A stretch of DNA of 64,000 nt, from NCBI GenBank assembly GCA_034509495.1, contig CM067506.1, positions 19,052,353-19,116,352 of the forward strand. The letters are read 5' to 3'. Source of the DNA: Acestrorhynchus altus (taxonomy: Eukaryota; Chordata; Actinopteri; Characiformes; Acestrorhynchidae). Both the position numbers and the translations under genes were made by a program. Shown here piece after piece: positions 38,534 to 51,221 of this stretch; within the stretch, counting starts at the first letter, position 1; every line of letters starts with the position of its first letter. Below the pieces are notes generated by a model, which saw only the letters and a program-made list of their open reading frames with translations, searched no databases and was not told the DNA's origin.

Positions 38534-38707
38534 AGGCACGTAAACTGGTTGAGCAATCATGAACAGAGACAGAAGAAAGTGGGAAGGCCCTCTGAAGGCT
38601 GTCCATGTTACTATGTACACTGCCTGACATGCACGAGCAGTCGCGCTCAGAGCGCCCGCAATCAAAACAACATGCCAGTTTCATTCGCTTGTAGACGGAC
38701 ATCTTGG
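38534..38707 (-). CDS. kcnma1: Alternative STREX exon (stress-axis regulated)
   Basis: 174 nt, phase 1-1, adding 58 residues: (P)KMSVYKRMKLACCFDCGR, SERDCSCMSGSVHSN, MDSLQRAFPLSS, VSVHDCSTSLRA. This is clearly the vertebrate STREX insert. It is cysteine-rich; the adjacent CC in ACCFDC is the palmitoylation site known in the family, next to a basic patch, and SERDCSC is near the serine reported as a PKA target. STREX makes BK channels more calcium-sensitive and reverses their response to PKA. The acceptor is GACTGTAG, the donor GCCT|GTAAGT. The first codon is C|CC Pro; the trailing T makes F when joined to the next exon (RAF-EDEH). Confidence 0.93.
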
Positions 38708-39456
38708 CTACAGTCATGTGTTGGATGAGAGGAGAGGAGAAGCAGCAGGTTAATGGCAAGGAAAAAAAAGTTCATCAACCAGGGATGTCTGAAGGTAACT
38801 TTGTTTTTGTTTTTAAAGGAACAGAAAGTGGGGGAAAAAACAGAAAAGCCTTAGCAGCAAGCTCTCACAGTCTTGACCCATCAATGGGAGATGAACATGC
38901 AGCTCCTGCTCAGCCAGCTCCAACATAGATAAATCTTTGCACTGTCAGAAAAGCATTCAGGGAGGCCAAATTCACTTGATTGAGAAGATTGAAATGAAAC
39001 ATTTTGGAGGATTCTCTGTGTTTACTGCATGCTTTTGATTTTACAGGAAGCAGCCATCTCACCTGGGTCAAGCTGTGCCCTAAGGCTGATTATGTCATAA
39101 AAGGTCAAAAGGTCAGATATGGCAGTAGGGTCAGTGGGGTAAGGGGCAGGGAGGAAGAGAGCATTCGGGCAGAGAGGAATGGGTGAATGCGTTCAGCAGC
39201 AAAATTCACTTCATCAACTGTATCCTCTATGTCTAAAGGAGAGGATCACGTACCTGTATCCCATCATGCAGCAGCAGGGCCTTGTCAGTGGCATTGCATT
39301 ATGCTACAGGTTTTTTTGTTTACTCAACCCTAATGCCAACACACCACACAATCCCCCTTCTACTGTGATGGCCAGACTGTGTGTCAGGATTTTATGAAGT
39401 TGTAAGGATCAAAAATGCTATTGTACTGCATACTTATTTGTTGTAACGGTTGTCGA

Positions 39457-40146
39457 TTAAAGGTGCCATATTCCAAATTTTGGAAGTTTATTTGTATTCT
39501 GTTCTTCATTCGTCATCCATTTATGACATGCATGAATTTTGGCATCGAAACAGTGCTAATTCATTCTATGATCATTTGCAAGCTTTTCAATGTCTCAGAA
39601 TGACACAAACGGGTTTGATACTCTGCCTTTAACTCTAGATTTTTATTTTAATAACAATTCTTCACTGTTATGCAAAAACCTTCTTATATTTTAATGGAAG
39701 TCAATATTAAAACATTGTATACCTAGTCATTTCTATTGGCTCCTTCACCATGCGATTTTGACACAATGTGAAGAACATGATTCACATAAAAAAAAAAAAC
39801 ATATGCACAGTTTTCAAAAATGCAGAAGGTTTTTGTGTGACAGGAACATAATGTAATATATGTGATGCGATATATGTAAATGACTTCCTATCTGATTGAC
39901 CAGCCAGTGTTGAACATTTTTCAAAAAGCAGTCTGGGGTGAAACAAGACTTCACAATTAATGGACAGGGTGGAACTGCTACAGGCTGAATAGGTGGATAT
40001 ATACAAATGTGCTTATATAATGGGCTGATTTTGCAATGTAGTTTCCAGAAATATGGGCCAAGTGAATTGAGAAATAAATGGTTATATTTGTCATTAAAAA
40101 TGCTTACATTTTTCTATTTATTTTGTCCACGATATGTTCCCTTTAA
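39457..40146. mobile_element. TTAA-flanked non-autonomous DNA element (piggyBac-like ends)
   Basis: The left end TTAAAGGTGCCATATTCC and the complement of the right end (TTAAAGGGAACATATCG) are imperfect inverted repeats. Both abut TTAA, the target site of piggyBac-type elements. The 690-bp interior has no transposase. It lies upstream of STREX in the intron. Confidence 0.45.
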
Positions 40147-40972
40147 AGAGTGAATCATAGCTCTGCAAGAGTTTTTTTATGGGCGCATGTAAGAGTGTAT
40201 TCAGAGGGGTCTTGGGGGAGTGGTGTGAGAGGCTACATCAGTATTTGCTTGCTGTAATTCTGGCTAAAAACAACGAAAAAACAAACAAAAAAACAACAAA
40301 AATAAACAGTCCCTGGTACTCATTCTCCTGGTGCTGCTCTGTTAACAGACCATAATCAAGTCTGGCACCCCAGTCTGCAGGGAAAATGCTGCTTTTTGGC
40401 TACCATTTGAGGACATTAGCCTAAATTAAGAGGCCAATTTCAGTAATATGCCAGCGAGAGAATAGGGTACATTAACCTCAGGGACTGTTTTTTTTTTTTT
40501 TTTTTTTTTTCTGACCCTATAGAATCATGCATAAGAGCTCCAATTATGGATCATAAGCATGCAGAGAGGTGGCTGCAGTCTCAGTGTTGGAGTGGAGGCT
40601 AGTCAACTGTTTGCAGGACAGAAACAGTTCAAGGCGGCGCCCTGTCATGCAGCAGTGAGGCTGAGACATCAATGTCATGCTGAAATCCGTCACTTCAGAG
40701 ATTTGAGGTTGACATTCATCAAAGCATACGTCATGTGGATATGTTAGTCAGAGAGAGACATGGAGGGAGAGGAGGAGACACAAGACAACATGATGATGTG
40801 AGGGACTTTAACGTGGCTACACACAGACCCTGACTGAAGCCTCTTAAACCCCATAACCAGATTTAGCAAGAACGCTGCCAGCACTCGTGTGTGCACTGCT
40901 AATAACAACTTTCCAAACAATGACAGAAAAGAATTCAACACACTACAGAATCAAGTATGCCAAATAACACAC

Positions 40973-41013
<41 letters not shown>

Positions 41014-42639
41014 AATATTTAAATACATGATTGTTGACGTGAACTCACTGTGATGATTAATACCTATTTAATCATCCCTACCCTATGTACATCGCTTTCC
41101 AAAACAATGGCAGCACACATCACAATGAAGCTTTTTTCTCAAACGAAAAACTTAAGCTTTAATTGCGTCTAACCTACAGAAATGACTTCACGTCACTATA
41201 AAAAAAGGGAACAAACAAGAAAAAAAGAAAACAGCACATTCCACCGAGAGACTTATATAAAGAAAAGCAAGTGACAAGTGAGAAAAACCCTTCCATTCAC
41301 ACCAAACTTGTCCTTCAACTGACAGCATTCTTGCTAAACAGGTTTAGGAGAACCTCAGTGCTCCATTTCTACTCCTACTCCAACTACAGAGCTATTCCGC
41401 CATCTAGAGGCCTCTTACTGTACAGCACCTAGGTTAACCTTAATCCACCATGGCTCTGATAAGGAGAGGTATTGTAATCATTGGCAGTGAGTAAAAAGGA
41501 GCCCACGTACAGAAGAGAATTGAAATGCAGAGCTGGATCATTTCAATTTGGAGAGTTATGGATGAGTGCTATGTGTTGGAGAGAAGCTGGCCGGAGCCTG
41601 GGCAGCGGGGGCTGAGGGGGGATGTGGAAGCGAAGGGGAACCACATTGTTTTGATTGTGTTTTGGAGACAATGCTTGTTAAGTCTAAGAATGTGAAGAAC
41701 TTCCCACAGGACACTTTCCGCTTTCTGAAAACACAGCATCTTGCAAAAAAATTGCCTCTGACAGTGAGTGGGGAGGGGGTGCTAAGAAGTGGATTTCTCC
41801 TTTCCTCTGGGCTCTTTTACGTCCATGACTAGTATTTCCAGTATCAATCTGCTTGACATTTGGGACTGTCACCACATTTATTTTGGGTGCGGTTTTCGCT
41901 CAGGGGTGGGAGACCAGGGGTTTTGTGATTGGGGGGCTGGGAGGGATGATTCAGAGTAAAGTATTGATGTGCTATACACTGGTGTTTCATAATCTTATGG
42001 TAAAGCCTTGGGAGAACTGACCTACTCATGCTCTGACCACAAATACATTTTCTTCATTGTTGCTGGTGTGAGAAAGGACAAGCTTTAAAGAATGCTAGTA
42101 AGAAAACATTCAGCCTAATCATCTGAAGGGCAAAACTTTGTTAAAACAGATTTAATGCATTTAGGCTGAAATACTCGAAAAGATGGCCTAATTTCCAATG
42201 ACATTTCTCATTATACATGTGAAAGATCACACAGTTATGTACAGATGCACAGCCTAGCATAGTTATATTTTAATCTGAATACCCAACAAGTAGCTACTAT
42301 ACAACAAAAATAACAGTGTGACCTTAATATCTGGCATACTTTGACCAAAACTGGGTGCAACTATTAGACTCATTAGATTAGACTGCTGAAAAGGTCATCC
42401 AAGCTAGCAACAGTTAAGATAGTTTAGAAAGTATCCCCTCGAAGTGGAGCATGAGTAAGCCAGTTGGGTTGTGTGTCGAAGAGGTCCCTGCTCACATTAA
42501 AGCTAAATCCACCACAGGGGGTGTGGAGTGGGGACAGTGGATAGGTGTTTGGTCAGTTTCTTGGATGTATTCTGCTGTTGGACAGTGTAGAGATGAGAGG
42601 TGTGGGAAGGATGCAGCAGCTAGACTGATACATGCAACA

Positions 42640-42669
42640 TATATATATATATATATATCCTATCAGCGT

Positions 42670-42695
<26 letters not shown>
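42640..42695. repeat. (AT)n and (GA)n microsatellites
   Basis: AT units at 42640-42658 and GA units at 42669-42695. On the transcript the second is (CU)n, about 70 nt downstream of the 9-nt microexon candidate. Confidence 0.88.
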
Positions 42696-42701
<6 letters not shown>

Positions 42702-42763
42702 AGGGAGAGAGAGAGTAAGAGACAGACTGCACTCTGGGCCACAGGGAACCCGTTTTTACTCAC

Positions 42764-42772
42764 AATGTATCA
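42764..42772 (-). CDS. kcnma1: Candidate 9-nt alternative microexon (LIHF; mammalian IYF insert)
   Basis: TGATACATT lies between CCCCTCACTGGTAG and GTGAGTAAAA. In the phase of this site (C|.. and ..T|TC) it reads L-I-H-F and then EDEH, inserting three residues. Mammalian BK has, as I recall it, a three-residue IYF insert at this same site, upstream of STREX; IHF differs by one residue and a 9-nt phase 1-1 exon is what that insert needs. A (CT)n tract, (GA)n on the + strand at 42669-42695, lies about 70 nt downstream. Nine bases are short enough for a chance match, but position, phase, strong donor and peptide all agree. Confidence 0.5.
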
Positions 42773-44606
42773 CTACCAGTGAGGGGTTTAAATAAAGTGG
42801 CATATTCCCAGGCAGCAAGGAAAGAAATACATCAAAAGTCTGTCAATGGTCATATAATGGTTGAAAAAAAGCAAAAAAGAAAAAAAGCAAAATAACAAAA
42901 AAAAAAAAAAAAGAAAGAAAAGAAAAAACAGAATATGTAGGTAAACTGACACTACCATTACAACAATGGAAAGGTCATCAGTGAGGCAAATATAATATAA
43001 CCTCTACTGAGCATTAGCCAGTTACATCCAGTCTATAGTGAGCTACATCAAGGAAAGAGAAAGAACAAATGAAGCAGCTTTGGTTGGACTGCAGTGCCTG
43101 CTGTATCAACCCCATCTTCAGGAACCTACAGCGGGTCATATTTAGGTTAAGATTAGTGAGATGACTGGAAACAAATGACTCAAATACAGGGTGTTCTATG
43201 ACTTTTCACTATTTGGACAGTTCAGACCCTCCATCTCTAAGCTTGCCTGTGTCTGGCAGAATTATTCATCCTGTGGGTAACTGGTCCAGACAAGTGTTTA
43301 TATACTACTACACTACATGGACAAAAATATTGGGACGTCTGCTCACTCACTGTCTCTAGAGCATTGCTTTGAGAATTTGATTCCATTGAGCAACAAGATT
43401 TTATTGGCAATACTTCTCTCTAGTTTGAGTGCATTTGCACATCTTTGTCAACAATGTTTGCCTATTACATTGGCTGTATGCATTTAGTGTAAGGATTACT
43501 GTAGAGTAATAATTACAAGAAGACAGTAACATTGCATTATTGCTATACTCATATTAATGCATCATCAGTTAAAATGTAAACTGCTTCCATTTAAAAATGT
43601 CAGAAAGGTGGAAAAACTGAGGGGTGGAGTTGAGGTGTCAATTTATGTGATTGTTATTTTTAAAGCAGTGGAATTGTACTAATGAAATACCTGTGTAACT
43701 GCACACCTACTCAGTTTGCATCTAATGATGTACGCTGCAATAACAGCTGACACTGAATCTAACAGTCAGTGGTCTGAGCTTCTACACTGAGCAATACAAA
43801 TCTTCATGACTATCTCCTTTCTACTTCAGTGCTCTCCTGTCAGACCACGTTCTGGCTGGGCTAAAGCACTGGGAGATGACAGTGGCGAGTCTGAGCAGCG
43901 CCAGCACCGGGCTCTCCGGGTAAACAGGGTAGATATGATTAGTAAAATGATTGCAGGGCCAGGAGTGAGTGTGTTTGCGGTGTGTGTGACGAGGGTGGGC
44001 TGGGGCTTTTTGCCTTTTGTTTTTCCACCTGACTGGTGCCATTATTTTGGCATCTCTCCCACTGATGCTAGCGTGGGCTGACAGCTTCTCTCTTCAGCCT
44101 CGCTAATCACGTCATTGCCTCTTCCCATCTCTATTTCTCTCTGTCTCCTTCTCTCCTTCTCGTTCCATCATTAGCATGTTGATGACTAACTGTCTTCTTT
44201 TGTTCTGCAGTCTTTTCCCCTCCTTGTCATCACTCATTGACCCTTTCTCCCCTTGCTTTCTCTCTTGCTCACTTTCTTAATAATGTGTGTATCTCTATCT
44301 CTTTTCTTCTTTCTGTATGTCAGCCTGTTACTATCAGGCATCATTTAAAGACCTTCCCCCTACTTAAAAGACTATTTACTCCTGATGTAAAGGTCACCCC
44401 AAGCCTTTACTTTACAAGAACCTTTAGTGTCAATGTGTTCTGACTGTTCTTACATTTAACAAGAGGCACTGAGTAGATCCAAAGGGCTGTCCTTTCCACA
44501 TCTCCAAAAATAATATTTTGAACAAAATTGTAAAATAAATAAATACATAACATGACATGAGGCAAAACAACTTGAAGTTCCTAATAAAATAATAAATAAG
44601 AAATTA

Positions 44607-44876
<270 letters not shown>

Positions 44877-44892
44877 TTAAAAAATAAAATTT

Positions 44893-44894
<2 letters not shown>

Positions 44895-44945
<51 letters not shown>
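44895..44945. repeat. (AT)n microsatellite
   Basis: About 25 AT units in the intron just upstream of the CKACH exon. Confidence 0.9.
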
Positions 44946-44948
<3 letters not shown>

Positions 44949-45920
44949 CATACAAAACAGGGTAATTTATAGACAGTGCAATTGGAGAAACTGATTAAGG
45001 GTGCCAATTAGGCATGTAACAGTACACAAAAGTCACGGTTCGGTGGACATCATGGTTTGTTATGAGAATGGTACCAAACAAGGCCTCAGCATACTTACTA
45101 CCAGTAAAAAAGGCCAAAAGCACCTTCACAAGCTTGCATACATTCTGATTTTGTTTTACCTGACACATACACTCCAAAACTGCAAGTGACATTAGCGCCA
45201 CGCTCCACTCTGACCCTATTTTTTCCTTTAATAATTTGTAACAGAGCAAATTTGACAGCAAATGCATCTGAAAAAAAAAAAAATAACAGTTTAAAATTGG
45301 CATGAGAGGAAGAGACACAAGAGAGGGAAAAAAGAGTGGGGGATGGGGGAGCTTAAGGTTCCCAGATGGCATTTGTGGTTCTGAAATTGATGTATTTTCC
45401 CTAATAGTGTGTTCCGTGTACTTTCTGTGTGACTGTGTGCACTGAACCGTGACCCCTGTACATTACACTCCTAGTGCCAAAACATCTGATGCCAATAAAT
45501 TCAAACATTATTATATTATTTGTCTTAAATTGAAACTACAGACAATAATTTGAAATATTTTTGTGCACACACTGACTGGTGATAGTATTTGGTGTTTCAT
45601 TATTTCTAATAAACCCACACATATAAACACCAGCATAGTGAACAACTTTCAATATGCAAGTCTCCTGTCCCCATCAGGACGGGAACACAGCGTTCACAAC
45701 AAGAGTTGCGAATACTACATTCATCTACAACTGTAATTTGTTCTGCATATTGAATACATCAATGTTTACAGCATGCACTAATGGCTTATAGTATGAATTT
45801 GTTAACGACAACGGGTTAAGGTGTTAATTATCATCCATCATCACTGGCAAGCAATACCATATCGACATATCCCTCAAACAGAAAGTCGTGAGAAGCCCCT
45901 TTGAAGAAGGACATGAATAC

Positions 45921-46007
45921 CTTTTGACCTCTTTGGCATCACTGGCAATAAAGAATCCCAAGGTTCCCTCCTGCATCTTAACATGATTCCCAGGATTGAT
46001 CAAAATA
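45921..46007 (-). CDS. kcnma1: BK channel exon: RCK1 C-terminal part, ILINPGNHVKMQEGTLGFFI
   Basis: 87 nt coding ILINPGNHVKMQEGTLGFFI then ASDAKEVK. It matches Slo1, with VKMQ for mammalian LKIQ. The acceptor is CTGAACAG and the first base is T, so direct splicing gives Ser and inclusion of the SRKR microexon gives Arg before ILIN. The donor AAAAG|GTATTC leaves AG of an Arg codon. Confidence 0.95.
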
Positions 46008-48014
46008 CTGTTCAGTCAGAGAGAAGATCACATATGTTAGCAGAAATCAAATAAATATTGCACAGTCAAATGCTCTAATCAAGAGGAATGGTACACACAT
46101 TTCTCCGTCCTTCAGAGAACACTAAAGAGCCAAAAAAAGCCTCTGCACTGTTCTGCCACCATTGAAATAACTTTTTTAAATGATTTCTTTAATCTGCTGG
46201 GAGGATGGAGAGCTAATCCTTTTCCACACAAAGAAATATGGCTGTAGGTTATCTTATTTCAGCCCAAAACAAATAAGCAAAATACACAGTAGCACAGCTG
46301 ATCAATTAGAACTTTCTAATGGCAGTTTCAGAGTTTCTGGTTGGTCTGTGGGATGAAATAAAAGAAAGAATTAAAATTAATTGCTTCAGTGGGGGAGGGG
46401 TGGTTTTGGCCAGAGCATTTTGATTGGCAGAACAAGTGAAACAGATGGTCAGAAGGTTTGCTTCCATACAGCCCGTGGTTTTACCTGTTTTTAGTATTGA
46501 GGAGTGGAATGTTAGGGAATGACCAGGCCTTTCAGAGTTAGGGATGCACCCTAAGAGTCTAAGCTAACTGTACTGGTAAGCCATGGCATGCTCTAGAATG
46601 GGCTGACACTGAGTCTATACTGCTGTTTTAACACTGCAGAACATTAGATTATAGAGCAGCTATGAGCTTCTAACTTAGATCAAAAGGCCTGGGCTCATAC
46701 ATTCAGTGCCCAAAGACATGTACATGTCAAGGTATTCTCTTGTTTGCACAGTTTACCGGCTTTCATTCCAAATACATCATTCAAATTCAATTTACTCTAG
46801 GTGAGACTCATCAACATGTACATTTCTCATTCACATATGGCCTCCAGGCTTTGAGTCAGAAAGCAGCCCATTCCAAACAATCTCATTCATTACTCAAGAT
46901 AAATGCTAGTAAACACAGTCAACGTCTCAGTGTGACCTCCCATAGTTCTGATTGCATTGTCATAATTCTGCCAATTTTTTTTTTTTTTGCTTATTTCTAG
47001 AAGCATTTTTTAGTATTCAAAGTAGAAGTTCAGTAGTGATGACAGAGCCACTACTGAGCCACTGTATCATTCCCCGTTAATTAGACAGAGACGGGACGAC
47101 ACAACAGTCATTAATGCTTGCCTTTGGTTAGGAGTCATCAATGAGTTGAGTGGTGACTGTAACATTGGACAGACATCCGGCCTGGCCAGAGCAGCAAGGC
47201 CCCAGAGCCCAGATGAAAGGGAGAAAAGCTGGGGACTGCAGCCCACTAATGCTTTACAGCCACATTGCACATTACAGTGAGATATCCTGCGATCGTACAC
47301 GTGCATGCAGGTTTATGAACGAGTATAGATACAGTGTTGTCAAAGCTCTTTCTTCTGGGCTCCACAAACAACCATGTTGTCAGAAATGAAGACCAAATAA
47401 CAAAGGGGGGATTTAATCCTTTATAAAGCAACAATCAACTCATTGGTCATCTTAGCGAACTAAGATTTTCTGGAGCTTTATACAATTAAATGCCCCCCAT
47501 TTTATAAAAGGCAGCACATTCTGCATGCTCATCAGAAGATGACAAAAAACAAACTGACTCATTCACCAACATAACCACACATGTTGCTCCCCAAATCTGA
47601 GATTTTTTCTTTTTGGCATATAGCTTAGCTTGGAAACCGAAAATGGGTCCAAGCACCATGCACTGAATGTGTTCAAATCGCTGTCTGATCATAGTCTGAT
47701 CAAACCTCATATTATGGGAAACAAGGCAAGCATCACATATCTCACGTGACAAAGAGTGTTCAGGCATGCGTTTACCAAGTGTGTTCACAACCAACGGCAC
47801 ATTTAAAGAGAGAGAGAGCAGGTGCAGCCACCGCACAGTGGCACGTAGATGCAAACTGTTGCAGTAACTTCTGTGCAGTTGGATTGTTGTATAGAACACC
47901 AAACTGACAGGAAGTGACCTCACTTCATAAACATCTACTCAGAGACACACAGGCAATAGGGTACATGATGAGTGACAGGTCCAGAAGACACACACTGAGA
48001 CACACACACAAACA

Positions 48015-48082
<68 letters not shown>

Positions 48083-48194
48083 CACTCACCCTCTCACACA
48101 TCCTTTTCTTTCTTTTCTTTTTTTTTTTTTACATACAAACAAAGCAAAAGGAGACTTGTGCAACACACTTACATACACACTCAGGCATACACAG

Positions 48195-48244
<50 letters not shown>

Positions 48245-48442
48245 CCTACACACACACATGATAAGGTGTTAGCGTGGCAATGGCAGTTAAAGAAAGATGG
48301 CTGTTATGGAGTGGCCTTGCCTAACCCGAATGGGTGCATCATGTATTATGATTTACAGTATTTGATGCAACACGGCTTTCTGAGATTAAATGTGACAGGA
48401 TGGGAAAAATCCCACCTCACCCAAAGGTACACAGATACTGGT

Positions 48443-48479
<37 letters not shown>

Positions 48480-49012
48480 GTTTTAGAATGGTCTTCACAG
48501 ATGGTCAAAATGGTTCCATGTGACCACTGACTCGTCAGAGCACTTCTCTTCTGGGTGTCACTGCATGCTCTCGATTACGTGAGAAGAAACTTTAAAAACA
48601 TGAAGTACTGTTTTGGATGGAGAAAAATGTACACGCAAAAAAATAACACAGAAGGAAAGAACTCATTAGTTTGAGCAGATAGGTGCAACAGCAGACGGAC
48701 ACTGAAAAAGAAGGCGGGGGATAAAAAAATGTAACAAATCAACAAAGTGAAACAAAACGAGTAAGAAACTCAAATCAGAACACATGGCGATGATACGTAA
48801 ACAGTACAGACAAATAAACGAGTGACTCAAATGATAAAGAACTACTGTTTCTGCCTGCAAAGAAGTTAGTGCATTAAGCACAAAGATCACAAATAAGAGA
48901 AGTAAGAGATTTGGCCAGATCTGAGAAGGGGGGTTGGTACAATATCCTTAAGTTTTATCCGACAGATGGAGGATCTAAAGTGCGGAGGGGTAAGATAATG
49001 AAGAGGGCATAC
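46008..49012 (-). other. 3 kb intron between SRKR microexon and ILINPG exon
   Basis: Contains two (AC)n arrays (48015-48080 and 48198-48243) and an (AATC)n array at 48445-48478. No transposon or exon recognised. Confidence 0.55.
48015..48243. repeat. Paired (AC)n arrays
   Basis: Two long AC runs separated by about 115 bp containing a T-run. Both are intronic. Confidence 0.9.
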
Positions 49013-49024
49013 CGCTTTCTGCTT
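49013..49024 (-). CDS. kcnma1: Alternative 12-nt microexon encoding the SRKR insert
   Basis: The exon is AAGCAGAAAGCG, preceded by the strong acceptor TTCTTGTTGTTTGCAG and followed by the donor GTATGC. Joined between the AG left by the upstream exon and the T that opens the downstream exon it reads AGA AGC AGA AAG CGT = R-S-R-K-R, then ILINPG. Mammalian Slo1 has a known four-residue SRKR insert at this position, giving ESRSRKRILI. Skipping it gives ESSILINPG. A TGC triplet lies directly upstream of the AG, as in neuronal microexons that depend on SRRM4. The exact match of peptide, phase and position makes chance unlikely; use in this animal is inferred. Confidence 0.83.
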
Positions 49025-49791
49025 CTGCAAACAACAAGAAAACATTACAGATCACACATTTATTACATGATGCCATGGACTTAAAAAAAGGAGGTGATGA
49101 TTAAAGTGTCAAATCATATTTGTGCCACAATTGAGCTTGCTCTAATAGGAGGAGGACTACTGTAGAGAGCAAAAATTCAGTTGCATTTTAAAGAAAATGT
49201 GTTGCTGGGCTGATAAATTCTTTATATGACAGGATATTGAGAGATAATCCACCAGGAAAAAACGGATAAAGGGATAACAAGTTAAAGGACTGGCCTTTAA
49301 TTTTTTAAATAAAAATATTAGGATGAGTAATCAAGACTCATAACACTTTAGTCAGAATTTCTAAATATACACCAACTGCATTAAGTTGGTAAGTTAAAAG
49401 AAAATGGTGCACTTCAGGTGAAGCGCAGTAAATGTGTTGGCACAACAATTCTGAAAGAGATGGATACTTTCAGGAATAGATAATGTAGGCATCTTAAACT
49501 GAAATAAAAGCTGAAAAGAAAGCTTTAAATAAAAATTTAAAATATCCTACACCCAGCAAACATGTAGCCATAACTGTGACTGTGCAAGTGCATCACAAAA
49601 TGGCAAATTAAACAGTGAGGTTACAGGATCTGGATGTCCAGGAGGGATGTAAACCAGAGGGTTCAAAGTTACAAAGGCTTTAAAAAAACTGCCAAAAAAC
49701 AAAACTATGAGATCTACTGTTTGGACTTCACACCAAAAGTGCTCAAGGCCAAATGGAACATTCATGTTAAATATTTAGATCTAAGTGTTTG

Positions 49792-49793
<2 letters not shown>

Positions 49794-49866
<73 letters not shown>
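49794..49866. repeat. (ATT)n microsatellite
   Basis: About 24 ATT units between the LCYVKL exon and the SRKR microexon. Confidence 0.92.
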
Positions 49867-50596
49867 TTATGTTTTATTTTTTTGCCAGGCCAGATAGGGT
49901 TGCACATCACACTCATTAGTTGTTGTGAAATACATCAAATGCATTAGTAAGTAGTTATACAAGAACATCTGAAGACAGGTTGTGGATGTGGGAGGGGTGG
50001 TGGGATTTGGCAAGTTGAGGTTACTGAGACACGGAGTACTTCATGTTATTAGTTCTTATGGTTCAGTTAACAAAATGTAACAAGAGTGCTATTGATGGGA
50101 GGTCCTTTACTGCAGGAGTAAAGCCATCATCAATAGATCACAGTGAGTTTGAGCAGATGTCATGGCTCTATCGTGTCACACTGACTCATACATACAGTCA
50201 TCATCATCTGTTTTACAGTGAGGGTCGCCACCAGGGGAACATCCTCCAGTGATCTAAACAATGCTCCAATATTTGTGTGGGCTGTAACATGCTGCTACCA
50301 CTGCAATGAGACAGGTTTCCATCTAAAGGCCAATTCCCAAATCAAATTACAAAGAAGAAAAATGCTAAATGATCTTCTGGAACAATTGACTTTGTTTTCC
50401 AAAAGTGATATTTTTTTTTCATCCCAATTTTAATGAAAGATGTAGTCATTGTGATTGTGGTTGTGAAGTTAAGGGGAGTGGTGTGCTAGTATGGGACTGT
50501 GAGGTGGACCAGTGTAGGGACCCAACTGCTTTGCCCCTCTTTGGCCAGGTATATAATGTGCTGTAAAGAAATCAGGAAGACCAAAGGGGGACAAAC

Positions 50597-50665
50597 CTGC
50601 TTTCCCTCTGCTCAGACTTGTATTCAATAGCGATCAATAACAATTTGAGCTTCACATAGCACAGC
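50597..50665 (-). CDS. kcnma1: BK channel exon: end of RCK1, LCYVKLKLLLIAIEYKSEQR
   Basis: 69 nt coding LCYVKLKLLLIAIEYKSEQR then ES, with the leading G completing Glu (E535 equivalent). Mammals read [22 protein letters not shown], so the F/Y, M/L and AN/EQ changes are mild. The acceptor is CCTTTCAG; the donor AGCAG|GTTTGT ends in phase 2 (AG). The following codon is therefore set by splicing: AG|T Ser if joined directly to the 46.0 kb exon, or AG|A Arg if the 12-nt microexon is included. Confidence 0.95.
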
Positions 50666-51111
50666 CTGAAAGGAAGAGAGATAGGAAAAGATCAGTGCAT
50701 TGCATCAGATACAGCACCATAGCAGCTCTAATACCTAACACATAATACTATATAACTACACTATATAGCAGAGTACAAAGCATGATATCCAAAGTGTGCT
50801 GAAAATATATATTGTCTCAAAAATGTACATTGTGAAAAAGCTCATTTGAGATCATAATTTCATTCAAGTGACATTTGTTTTACTTTTGAACTTTTTTGAT
50901 TTTTTCTGAATTCCAGAATGAGAATTAGAATGTTTAATTTAGATTTTGGATCAATAAATAATCAGAGATTATCAAAACAGACAGGATTGAAACAAATGAT
51001 TGAAATACATTCCTTTAATAAAAAAAATACTGAATTAAATAACAAACAAAAAAAGCCACTTAATATTCTATGTTTTGAGAATATTTTAAGCATGAGTACA
51101 GTCTTACTTAC

Positions 51112-51221
51112 TCACAAACTGTAGGAAATGATAGCCCCACAAAGGCACTGGACAAGTACTCTGTGTACATTTCATTGGCCACGCCCTCCAAGTAATACTT
51201 CTGCCATGTGTCTTCTTCAAT
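51112..51221 (-). CDS. kcnma1: BK channel exon: RCK1, IEEDTWQKYYLEG...FPTVC
   Basis: 110 nt coding IEEDTWQKYYLEGVANEMYT then EYLSSAFVGLSFPTVC. NEMYTEY contains the methionine (M513 in mammalian numbering) tied to the RCK1 calcium site. The acceptor is CTGTACAG. The donor TGTGA|GTAAGT splits the next Glu codon as GA|G; that glutamate corresponds to E535, another RCK1 calcium-site residue. VANEM replaces mammalian VSNEM. Confidence 0.96.

Larger units (their letters stand above)
38708..42763 (-). other. 4.1 kb intron between the 9-nt candidate and STREX
   Basis: Apart from the TTAA-flanked element, a T-run at 40488-40510 and (AC)n at about 40968-41010, nothing is recognised. Confidence 0.5.

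Noticed and set aside
41045..41075. 15-nt phase-compatible segment before GTGAGT on the minus strand
   Set aside because: The acceptor region is purine-rich (GGGATGATTAAATAG), so there is no credible 3' splice site.
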